A stretch of 64,000 bases of DNA, taken from UBA1141 sp963665155 (GTDB taxonomy: Bacteria; Chloroflexota; Dehalococcoidia; Lucifugimonadales; UBA3495). The notes under the pieces are model-generated. The model worked only from the letters and a program-made list of their open reading frames with translations, had not been told where the DNA came from and did no database searches. Shown here one piece after another: positions 56,697-64,000 of this stretch. Within the stretch, counting starts at the first letter, position 1, and each line of letters begins with the position of its first letter. The position numbers and the translations under genes were made by a program. Location of the stretch: contig OY761986.2 of NCBI GenBank assembly GCA_963665155.2, forward strand, positions 1,922,001 through 1,986,000, in the 5' to 3' direction.

Positions 56697-56831
56697 TCAA
56701 TCATCCGGTTCATTCTAAATTTTGCTATCGTCACATTACCCGGGATCGCCGGAATTCCAGGGGATGTCCCTTTTGTTACCGGCCCTATCGGCAGCACTCA
56801 GGCGACTCAGCAGACCTTGACTTAAATCTGA

Positions 56832-57554
56832 TCACCCGTTGCCGAGAGGTGATCGCCGGGGCACCAGTCGTTCCAGTAAGCCTGGTTCCATATGCTCATA
56901 GCTCTCTAGATCGTCGGGTGTATCCAAGTCGAATCCCAAGCCTGGGCTATAGCAAATTGCCACTGAAATCCCGATGCTAGCAGCTTGAGACAGATGTCTT
57001 ATGAAACTCTTGCCTCCCAGTTCCGGTCGAAACGGTATACCGTGGGGCACCAATATCGCATTTGTGCCACCATCCCTTCGGGCTGGGGCAAGGCTGATAT
57101 TATTTTGCTGCCGGGAAGCTTGAAGCACACTGTGCACATCGCTGGGCTTGATGAAGGGCAGGTCGCTGGCCAAATACATGGCGGAGTTGCCTCGCTCGGC
57201 TGCCCTATCAAATGCCTTGCCCAGAGTATCGTTGAGGTTCCGGCCCATCTCTTCAAGCCAAATGCCGCCAGCGTTGCGAGTGGCATTCCGCACCCTAGTG
57301 TCGCCGCCCACCACCCAGAACGCGCCAACCGACGCTGCATTGACCACTCCAATCACCCGGCGCAGCAAGCCCAGCGACAGGTCTTCCCTGTCTTCTTTAG
57401 AGAATTTTCTCGATAATCGCGATTTACTATCGGAAAGTGGCTTCATGGGTATTATAACTATTAGTCCCGACGATTCCTGATCAGATACTTGCACGCCGCT
57501 GGATTCTGGAGCCTCATTACTTTCATCCTGAGGCCCAGGAGCTTGGTTTGCCAT
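56832..57554 (-). CDS. cofC: 2-phospho-L-lactate (or PEP) guanylyltransferase
   Basis: 240 residues from ATG 57552-57554 (GGGGAG upstream; an in-frame GTG 24 bases earlier overlaps cofD). The nucleotidyltransferase core starts I-V-I-P-M-K-P-L-S-D-S-K-S-R-L-S, followed by W-V-V-G-G-D-T-R-V, Y-L-A-S-D-L-P-F-I-K (metal Asp) and G-F-D-L-D-T-P-D-D-L. It makes the GTP-activated lactate/PEP donor for CofD. The first about 35 residues are a Glu/Ser/Pro-rich extension not seen in most homologs. Confidence 0.9.
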   Translation of the reverse strand: MANQAPGPQDESNEAPESSGVQVSDQESSGLIVIIPMKPLSDSKSRLSRKFSKEDREDLSLGLLRRVIGVVNAASVGAFWVVGGDTRVRNATRNAGGIWLEEMGRNLNDTLGKAFDRAAERGNSAMYLASDLPFIKPSDVHSVLQASRQQNNISLAPARRDGGTNAILVPHGIPFRPELGGKSFIRHLSQAASIGISVAICYSPGLGFDLDTPDDLESYEHMEPGLLERLVPRRSPLGNG

Positions 57555-57558
57555 GGAG

Positions 57559-58494
57559 TTAATCACTCCCCAAGGCAATTACCGTCCGGGCAAGCGCAAC
57601 CTTGTCGGATTCGGTTTGCATTATGATGGGTTCCACCACCGGTGTTACTCCTAATTCCTCGATCTCGGAGGCTCGGTCGGAATCTTGTCTGTCTATTACA
57701 AGCACATCGCAAAAATCCCGGTATTGTTTGGCAACGCCGACGCAAGAAACTTCTTGGCCAAGCTCTGCCATTATTTTGCCCGCCGGGCCTTTCACCGAGT
57801 CCCCTCCGACGATTGGGCTAACCGCTATTCGCTTGGCGGGGCTTTTCTTCAACATATCCGCCACGCCGGTCACAGCCAGTATGGGACCCAAACTCAGGAA
57901 AGGATTTGATGGGCAGAACAGTATTATCTCGGCGTCACTCAATGCGGATTCTAAGTCAGGGGACGGTTTGGCAGCTTGAGCGCCGTCATACCGCACGGTG
58001 CGTACCACCGGTTGGGCGCGCAGGCGCACGAAATAATCCTGCATGGACAAGTCGCCGTCGGGCGTCTCAAGAACCGTACGCACGGGGTCATCGCTCATCG
58101 GGATTACCTGGTGTTCTACGCCCAAACTGCGGCAAAGCTCCTGGGTTACTTGGGAAAGTGTGGCGCCTTGACCCAAAAGCTGAGTGCGACGAATGTGAGT
58201 GGCAAAATCCCGATCTCCCAGGTTGAACCAGGTATCAACTCCGTACTGTTTGAGCATGCTCAATGCGGTGAAGGTATCGCCGTGGAGCCCCCAGCCAGAA
58301 TCTGGGTCGGACAGTCCCACCAGCGTGTACATCATGGTGTCTAGGTCAGGGGAAACGTGCAGACCATGAAATGAATCATCGTCGCCGGTGTTCACGCAAA
58401 TCACGAGACGTTCCGGAGGAACTATTTTACAGAGACCCAGAGCTAGTTTGGCACCCCCTACACCGCCAGCGAAAGCCAAGACTTTTCCGTTCAT
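57559..58494 (-). CDS. cofD: 2-phospho-L-lactate transferase
   Basis: A 311-residue transferase joining the phospholactyl or phosphoenolpyruvyl group to FO to make F420-0 or its dehydro form. F-A-G-G-V-G-G-A-K-L-A-L-G-L at about 8-21 and N-T-G-D-D at about 35-39 are the CofD signature, and W-F-N-L-G-D-R-D is the substrate loop. It follows cofH by 106 bp and ends 4 bp before cofC, so it is tightly coupled to the latter. Confidence 0.94.
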   Translation of the reverse strand: MNGKVLAFAGGVGGAKLALGLCKIVPPERLVICVNTGDDDSFHGLHVSPDLDTMMYTLVGLSDPDSGWGLHGDTFTALSMLKQYGVDTWFNLGDRDFATHIRRTQLLGQGATLSQVTQELCRSLGVEHQVIPMSDDPVRTVLETPDGDLSMQDYFVRLRAQPVVRTVRYDGAQAAKPSPDLESALSDAEIILFCPSNPFLSLGPILAVTGVADMLKKSPAKRIAVSPIVGGDSVKGPAGKIMAELGQEVSCVGVAKQYRDFCDVLVIDRQDSDRASEIEELGVTPVVEPIIMQTESDKVALARTVIALGSD

Positions 58495-58600
58495 GGAGAA
58501 CGCTGTGACTCCGCGTAAATCCGGCGAAAGGCGGTGCTCTTCGCAGAGACGCCAGCAACATAGCCCATATTCAAGTTTTCCGGACGGCGTAGGCTGAAAT

Positions 58601-59941
58601 TCACCCGGAAGTCCCTGACGGCGTCACTGCGGAAGAGGCCTCAGCAGACTGGTCGGCATATTTGGGGTGTTGGAAGCGGAATTTGTCCATCTGCACCAAC
58701 ATGTTGTAGGAACCGAACAGTTCCTCCACGTTATCCCCAACCAAGTCCAGCGGGTCTAATTCTTCGTCAGCGTCGCTGAACACCCGCCGGGTTGTATAGG
58801 TGGTGTAACGCTCCGCAGGAATTCTGCCCGCCTGTCGAATTATTTGGCGGAATTCCGAAGGCCGCATTAGCTGGCCGTGCTGCGCCCCTGCGGACGTGGA
58901 TATGGACTCGTTGATAAGCGTTCCACCTAGATCGTTGACTCCCGCCGTCAGTAATAGTTGAGATACCCTTGAACCTTCTTTAACCCAGGAAGCCTGGATG
59001 TTGGGTATCCAGTTATTTAGCATGATTCGGGCAATGGCGTGGACTTTGATCACGTCGGCGCCGGTCGGTCCTGACCGCACACCCTCCACCAAGCCCTTGA
59101 GGAACATTGGCGCTTCCGACGCTACGAAGGACAAGGGAACGAACTCGGTGATACCGCCTGTCTTCTTCTGAATGTCCCGGATGTAGGCGATGTGGGCGGA
59201 AAGTTGTGCGTTGGTCTCCCGGTGTCCGAACATCACCGTGGATGTGGTGGGAATGCCCAACTCGTGGGCTGTGGTTATGACCTCGGTCCATTGGTCAACT
59301 CTAATACGGCCAGGTGAAATAAGATCCCGAAGATCTTGGTCCAAAACCTCGGCTGATGTGCCGGGCAAGCTGCCCACGCCAGCGTCTTTGAGTCCTTGCA
59401 AGTACTCCCGGATGCTAATGCGGGAGCGGACGGAGCCGTAGAGGACTTCTTCGGGAGAGAAGCCGTGAATGTGCATGTCAGGCAACTCGGCCTTGATGGC
59501 TTCGCACAGCCTGATGTACAGGTCGCCTTCCATCTGAGGTGGAAGTCCGGCTTGAATGCACACCTCGGTAGCACCGTAGTCCCAAGCTTCCTTGGCCCTT
59601 CGGATTATTTCTTCCACCGGCAGCAGATATCCCTGCTCTTCGCGGAAGTCCCTGCTGAAGGCACAGAAGCCGCAACGCTTTATGCAAACATTGGTGAAAT
59701 TAATGTTGCGATTGACCACGTAGGTGACCACATCACCTACGGTGCGCCGGCGCAACTCGTCGGCGGTTAACACCAACCCGTGGTACTCCATTCCAGAGGT
59801 TTCGAACAGCACGGTTGCGTCCTCGGCCGTGATGTCCCCGCCCTCTAGGGCCAGATTCAAAATCCTCCCTATATTTGGGTCCAGGTGATCCAAAAGTTTT
59901 TCCACACCATCAGCACTGGGCTGTGGGTTAATTCCCGGCAT
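58601..59941 (-). CDS. cofH: FO synthase subunit 2, radical SAM
   Basis: A 446-residue radical SAM enzyme joining 4-hydroxybenzyl from tyrosine to the ribityl-uracil precursor. The cluster motif is C86-I-K-R-C90-G-F-C93, within N-F-T-N-V-C-I-K-R-C-G-F-C-A-F. I-H-G-F-S-P-E-E-V and E-F-V-P-L-S-F are CofH-specific. It overlaps cofG by 14 bp, so both subunits of the bacterial/archaeal two-protein FO synthase are translated together. Confidence 0.94.
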   Translation of the reverse strand: MPGINPQPSADGVEKLLDHLDPNIGRILNLALEGGDITAEDATVLFETSGMEYHGLVLTADELRRRTVGDVVTYVVNRNINFTNVCIKRCGFCAFSRDFREEQGYLLPVEEIIRRAKEAWDYGATEVCIQAGLPPQMEGDLYIRLCEAIKAELPDMHIHGFSPEEVLYGSVRSRISIREYLQGLKDAGVGSLPGTSAEVLDQDLRDLISPGRIRVDQWTEVITTAHELGIPTTSTVMFGHRETNAQLSAHIAYIRDIQKKTGGITEFVPLSFVASEAPMFLKGLVEGVRSGPTGADVIKVHAIARIMLNNWIPNIQASWVKEGSRVSQLLLTAGVNDLGGTLINESISTSAGAQHGQLMRPSEFRQIIRQAGRIPAERYTTYTTRRVFSDADEELDPLDLVGDNVEELFGSYNMLVQMDKFRFQHPKYADQSAEASSAVTPSGTSG

Positions 59942-61181
59942 AACGTTGAATTCCCCCTTTTACGTATCCATCGCCGTCCGCCAGAGCCATTACGCTTTTC
60001 TTGATTGGGTCTAGCAGCCAGGTATCCGATGCCTTGATATATTCGGGGTAAACGGGAAGTCTGGGCTTCAGCTCAAACCCCTTGGATGCCGTGCGGTCTC
60101 TTAATTGGTCCAAGCCCGGCCACGGCGCTTCCGGATTAACATAGTCGATGGTCAAAGGAGAAACGCCACCCCAATCGTTTATACCTGCGTCGAGATAATT
60201 TTCGTAGTCGTTGGCACTCAAGTTGGGTGGCACTTGAACGTTCATTTCCGGTCCCAATAGCAACCGGGCCACGGCGACGGTCCAAAGCAATTCTTCGGTT
60301 TCAGCGTTGGGGGAACAACCCATAGGCGTTCCCGGTTTCGCTCGGAAATTTTGCACTATCACTTCCTGAACGTGTCCGAAGGTTAAGTGCAGCCGCCGGA
60401 TTGCCAATAAGGCGTCGATCCGTTCTTGGCGGGTTTCACCGATTCCTATGAGGATACCTGTCGTGAAGGGCACACGCAACTCCCCGGCGAGTTCAATGGT
60501 TCGCAAGCGCACTCTGGGCCGTTTGCTGGGCGCGAACTCATGGGGGCCGCCCTCCTCATGCATCCGTTGGCTGGCGCTTTCAAGCATCAGGCCCATGGAC
60601 GGATTGTAAGGCTTGAGACGGGCTAACTCTCGGCGACTCATCGTCCCTGGGTTGGCGTGGGGCAACATCTGCGTTTCCCGGGCAACCAACTCGCAGACAT
60701 AGGCGACATATTCCAGCGTGGTGGCGAAGCCTCTATGATCCAACCACTCCTTGGCTTCCGGGTAGCGCTGCTCCGGACGTTCGCCCAAGGTGAAGAGAGC
60801 CTCGGTACAACCCAATCGTTGCCCTGCCTTGGCTACATCCAAGACCTCTTCAGGTGTCAGGTACAAGTTGCCGCCGGTGGCGGCCGGGTCTTGCCGAAAA
60901 GTGCAGTAGCCGCAAAAGTCGCGGCAGAGCCTGGTCAGGGGAATAAAAACCTTTGGGGAGAAGGTGACGGTTGTCCCTTTGCCTTGGTCCCGAAGCTGGG
61001 CTGCCACAGAGCAAAGGTCTTTCAGGCGGCTGTCGTCGACGCCTACGAATGCCGCAGACTCTCCTTCGTCAATGGCTTCGCCCCGAACGGCAGCGTCCAA
61101 TAACTCGTCTATGGTCGGCAACGAAGCACCCGCGTCCCCACTATACTGGCCGACCGCAGTTCCGGACTCTAATAATCTCAA
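59928..61181 (-). CDS. cofG: FO synthase subunit 1, radical SAM
   Basis: 417 residues. The cluster motif is L-C86-R-D-F-C90-G-Y-C93-T-F, and G-C-T-E-A-L-F-T-L-G-E-R-P-E and D-W-G-G-V-S-P-L-T are CofG hallmarks. With CofH it makes FO, the chromophore of F420. First gene of the run; AGAGAG about 10-15 bases before a TTG start supports the chosen N-terminus. Two separate proteins rather than the fused FbiC are used here. Confidence 0.94.
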   Translation of the reverse strand: MRLLESGTAVGQYSGDAGASLPTIDELLDAAVRGEAIDEGESAAFVGVDDSRLKDLCSVAAQLRDQGKGTTVTFSPKVFIPLTRLCRDFCGYCTFRQDPAATGGNLYLTPEEVLDVAKAGQRLGCTEALFTLGERPEQRYPEAKEWLDHRGFATTLEYVAYVCELVARETQMLPHANPGTMSRRELARLKPYNPSMGLMLESASQRMHEEGGPHEFAPSKRPRVRLRTIELAGELRVPFTTGILIGIGETRQERIDALLAIRRLHLTFGHVQEVIVQNFRAKPGTPMGCSPNAETEELLWTVAVARLLLGPEMNVQVPPNLSANDYENYLDAGINDWGGVSPLTIDYVNPEAPWPGLDQLRDRTASKGFELKPRLPVYPEYIKASDTWLLDPIKKSVMALADGDGYVKGGIQRYAGN

Positions 61182-61525
61182 TTGATTAAGTCTCTCTCTA
61201 GGCTAAAAACGGTGATACCTAGCAGGACATCTCGGGTTCAAAAAACTGATTTAGAGCTTCGATCAGGCTTCGAGTTCGAACCTGAACCACGTATTTCGCA
61301 TTAGGTTCCGATGAGGTTTACCGGCGGAACCCTGCCGACTCCAAAATATAGGCTCTCCGCCCCACCCAAATTAGCTGTAGAACCTTTTTGGATATGACAA
61401 ATATTGTAGTCCCAGATTCCCACGCAAGGCAACTGTTCAATACCGAAGTGGGACGTTGGGAATTGCGTTTCGGATTGAAATGCTTGGGCTGAAATATCTT
61501 GAAAAAATCCCGCAAGGTCTCGGTC
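61182..61525. other. 344-bp intergenic region upstream of cofG
   Basis: No gene recognised. It should hold the promoter of the cofG-cofC run; no strong box could be assigned. Confidence 0.4.
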
Positions 61526-62554
61526 CTACAACCCAGCCAACCGGGCTTGTTCGCTGGGGTCGAGCTTGGCGTACGGTCGGCCCAAGTAATCGTGGGCCAG
61601 CTTGGTGGCAACGCGGCCCCGGGGTGTGCGTTCGATGAATCCCAACTGCAGCAAGTAGGGTTCCCAAACATCCATGATTGTGTCCGAGTCTTCGTTTATT
61701 GACGCTGCGAGGGTCTCCAGGCCCACCGGTCCCCCGGAGAATTTGTCAATTATGCTCTCCAGCAACCTACGGTCGGACTGGTCCAGACCCAATTCATCAA
61801 CCTGTAGCTGGGCCAGCGCATCCCTAGCGACGGGTCCGGTGACGCTGTTGTTCGCTTTTACCAAGGCAAAATCTCTGGAACGCTTTAGCAATCGGTTGGC
61901 GATCCTGGGAGTGCCCCGGGAGCGGGAAGCGATCTCCTCAATCCCGCTGTGATCGGTGTTAACTTCCAGAATTCGGGCCGAACGCTTAACAATCACTTTC
62001 ATATCGGAAGTGTCGTAGTACTCTAGGCGGAACACGGAGCCAAACCGGTCCCGCAACGGCGCGCTAATCATGGAATACCGGGTGGTGGCTCCAATCAAGG
62101 TGAATGGGTTTATGCGCAGGTTGACGTTGCGAGCGGCCAGTCCTTTACCAACCATCCACGACAAGAAGAAATCCTCCATCGCCGAGTAGAGTACCTCTTC
62201 CACAACCCGGTTCAGCCGGTGCACCTCGTCGATGAACAGCACGTCCCCCGGCTGTAAGCTGGTCAAGATAGCCGCCATATCCCCGGCGCGTTCCACGGCA
62301 GGTCCCGAGGTGACACGGATCTCGACCCCCATTTCCTGGGAGATAATGTGGGCCAGGGTCGTCTTCCCCAGGCCGGGTGGTCCATAGATTATGACGTGAT
62401 CCAAGGATTCGCCTCGAATCTTGGACGCCTGGATGGCGATGCTAAGGTTCTCTTTGGTTTGGCTCTGGCCTACAAAGTCCTCAAGCCGCCTGGGACGCAG
62501 CGACAAATCCAGGTCGTCTTCTTGAACCGCACCCGAGATCAGGCGCTCAGTCAT
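61526..62554 (-). CDS. ruvB: Holliday junction branch migration ATPase RuvB
   Basis: A 342-residue AAA+ helicase motor acting with RuvA and RuvC. The Walker A motif is G-P-P-G-L-G-K-T-T (58-66), Walker B L-F-I-D-E-V-H-R-L, sensor 1 G-A-T-T-R-Y, and the C-terminal winged helix ends G-F-I-E-R-T-P-R-G-R-V-A-T. ATG 62552-62554 is chosen because GAGGGGG sits just upstream and homologs start M-T-E-R-L-I. ruvA and ruvC are not in the window. It stands alone between cofG and the cupin gene. Confidence 0.95.
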   Translation of the reverse strand: MTERLISGAVQEDDLDLSLRPRRLEDFVGQSQTKENLSIAIQASKIRGESLDHVIIYGPPGLGKTTLAHIISQEMGVEIRVTSGPAVERAGDMAAILTSLQPGDVLFIDEVHRLNRVVEEVLYSAMEDFFLSWMVGKGLAARNVNLRINPFTLIGATTRYSMISAPLRDRFGSVFRLEYYDTSDMKVIVKRSARILEVNTDHSGIEEIASRSRGTPRIANRLLKRSRDFALVKANNSVTGPVARDALAQLQVDELGLDQSDRRLLESIIDKFSGGPVGLETLAASINEDSDTIMDVWEPYLLQLGFIERTPRGRVATKLAHDYLGRPYAKLDPSEQARLAGL

Positions 62555-62721
62555 AATCCCCCTCAACACCCCACGTGCAATCGAATCCGGATGTCTGAAG
62601 TCGATTCTAGGCTAGGGCCTAATCACCGTCAAGGAATAGGGGTCACCGATCCATTGGGTCTTGTGCCGCTGCCCAACAGAACCGACCAATATCTTATCTT
62701 GTTTATCTACGGAATTGGTAT

Positions 62722-64000
62722 CTAAGGAACCGGCTCACCAAAAACTTCGATTGCCATGGCGCCGGTGTTGCCTCCGCTGGTGTCTACGGCTTCGAAACGA
62801 AGGCTCTTCCCGGCGATATCGGTTTCAAAATAATAAATCTTGTCGGAACTTTCAAGAACGAAAGGGCCAAGCACTTCGCCATTGTCGTTTATTACCCGGA
62901 AAGAGAAAATCTCTGCCGACGTGCCCATTGTCCTGGACCAGAATCCCACGGAAGTGACACGGGTTTCCGATGGTAATTCAATTTCCAGCCAGGCGTCGCC
63001 GCCATCGCCATTGGACGACCATGCAGTGGCAGGATTGCCGTCTAATGCTTTAGATGCCCCGAAGGAAGAGTCGTTGTCACCGTTTCCGTAGTTAGAGCTA
63101 ACACCTACGATCCTTGCGCCTAGCTCCGGCGATGCTAGATTTTCCCCCCGGTCACCTGAAGTTTGAAACGCAGCAGGGGAAGCGAAGGGCTGGCTGGGGT
63201 CTACCAAGAACCAGGAAATAAACTCGGCCTCCGCTTCGTAGGGATTTCTCTTTTGCACGCTTACCCGGGGCGGGATACCCTCAAGCTCTCCGGGACCCAT
63301 CACCCGTGTGCCTATCAAGCCATTCTGGTAGTCGATTTTTCCGGAAAGTTGATAAATTAGTTCCGGCCCCGGGTGCGTGTGAACGCTGGTCTCGCCGTCA
63401 GTAGAGACTTGGACCAACACAAATGCGGCCAATCTTTCCTCTGACACAAGCTCAAGAGGACCCTCGTCAAAAATCAAGGTTGCGTCGGGCAGTTTGGGCG
63501 CCGGAGCCGACCCTGGTGCGGTTAGTCGAACTTCCCAGAATACCGACGGACCGTCAAGCGCGATGTGCGTGTGTGATTCGCCAGCAGAGACTGCCCCTCC
63601 TTCTCCAGTCGCCAAGGTCCTTTCGTTTTGACTTATTTGGAACTGATGTTGCCCTTCCTTGGCGTAAATAAATGCGAATTCATGGTCGTGCTCCAGACTC
63701 TGGCCAGCGCCCAACGTAGATTCGTAGGCAACCCAGGAAAGGCTTCCCTCGGGCACCTCCGGGAATATTTGCTGGGCCAGCAACGTAGTTTCCGCGCTCC
63801 CACCCAAAGCCGCCCCACCCATGGAAATCGCGGCGGTGTCCTTGGGCATCTCTTCCATCGTGGGAGCCACAGTCGTGGGAGTCGCAGTCGAAGCCGTTGT
63901 CGGAGCTAATGTCGGAACCGCGGTGGGGGCCGCTGCGGAAGTAGGCTCGGGATCTCCGGTCGAAGGCAAAGTGACCGTTGCCTTAGCAGGCGGCGTGGAC
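62722..64000 (-). CDS. cupin and discoidin (F5/8 type C)-domain protein, N-terminus beyond the window
   Basis: The frame is open to the window edge, so the start is missing and at least 425 residues remain. A Pro/Thr/Ala-rich linker comes first, then two cupin-like halves (H-D-H-E-F-A-F-I-Y-A-K-E-G and H-T-H-P-G-P-E-L-I-Y-Q-L-S-G carrying metal-ligand His), then a galactose-binding F5/8 C domain (K-A-L-D-G-N-P-A-T-A-W-S-S-N, V-T-S-V-G-F-W-S-R-T). The order suggests an exported protein binding sugars or a surface ligand. A lipoprotein signal is expected upstream but not visible. Confidence 0.75.
   Translation of the reverse strand, partial: STPPAKATVTLPSTGDPEPTSAAAPTAVPTLAPTTASTATPTTVAPTMEEMPKDTAAISMGGAALGGSAETTLLAQQIFPEVPEGSLSWVAYESTLGAGQSLEHDHEFAFIYAKEGQHQFQISQNERTLATGEGGAVSAGESHTHIALDGPSVFWEVRLTAPGSAPAPKLPDATLIFDEGPLELVSEERLAAFVLVQVSTDGETSVHTHPGPELIYQLSGKIDYQNGLIGTRVMGPGELEGIPPRVSVQKRNPYEAEAEFISWFLVDPSQPFASPAAFQTSGDRGENLASPELGARIVGVSSNYGNGDNDSSFGASKALDGNPATAWSSNGDGGDAWLEIELPSETRVTSVGFWSRTMGTSAEIFSFRVINDNGEVLGPFVLESSDKIYYFETDIAGKSLRFEAVDTSGGNTGAMAIEVFGEPVP

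Noticed and set aside
1..64000. CRISPR array
   Set aside because: No regularly spaced 25-40 bp repeats with unique spacers were found. The 43, 68 and 69 bp repeats are direct tandems without spacers.

Overview
The window looks like a bacterial chromosome segment, most likely from a Chloroflexota (Dehalococcoidia or SAR202-like) lineage, probably from a metagenome assembly. The reasons are the prfA-prmC and ruvB genes (bacterial), a complete cofG-cofH-cofD-cofC run plus a separate cofE for coenzyme F420, an LLM-family F420-type oxidoreductase, a MqnA-like (futalosine menaquinone route) gene, and many soil or marine catabolic families (class III aminotransferase, VOC, SDR, TPP enzyme, Mo-hydroxylase, MMPL). 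Taxonomy is inferred from gene content only.

Layout. Positions 1-8.9 kb hold the prfA end, prmC, a thioredoxin/NHL protein with an in-frame TGA at a redox-Cys position (a strong selenoprotein candidate), a dienelactone hydrolase, an aminotransferase, and an MMPL exporter with its TetR regulator. Positions 9-21.9 kb hold dinB, cofE, a tandem-duplicated broken membrane gene, a PduO-type cobalamin adenosyltransferase, hisH-hisA, an aldo/keto reductase translationally coupled to a DUF255 protein, a PiT phosphate transporter, GNAT, Nudix and MoaD-like genes. Positions 22-27 kb hold a PPOX protein and a three-subunit molybdenum hydroxylase (FAD, 2Fe-2S and Mo subunits). Positions 27-35 kb hold a DUF1326/DUF2182 module broken by two copies of one IS1182-like element, the second of which is itself broken by another IS. 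Positions 35-49 kb hold small catabolic enzymes, a TPP enzyme, MTHFR-like and MqnA-like genes, an anchored zinc peptidase and a peptide ABC importer. Positions 49.7-53.5 kb hold tRNA-His, an interrupted tRNA-Arg, a decayed integrase and a graveyard of IS3, IS630 and IS66 remnants. Positions 54-64 kb hold a zinc-ribbon/TPR protein, fabI, an LLM oxidoreductase, the F420 biosynthesis run, ruvB and a cupin/discoidin-domain surface protein that leaves the window.

Three themes stand out. First, the selenoprotein candidate: a C-U-V-N-C motif followed by a 7-bp hairpin that fits the bacterial SECIS rules. Second, short direct duplications (69 bp x3, 68 bp x2, 43 bp x2, and a 27-bp sequence repeated inside a tRNA-Arg) that repeatedly damage or edge genes. 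Third, single-base frameshifts in at least five otherwise well-conserved genes (pit, PPOX, Mo-hydroxylase large subunit, DUF2182, SDR), several at homopolymers. These may be assembly indels rather than true pseudogenes, so the affected genes are annotated over their full reconstructed span.
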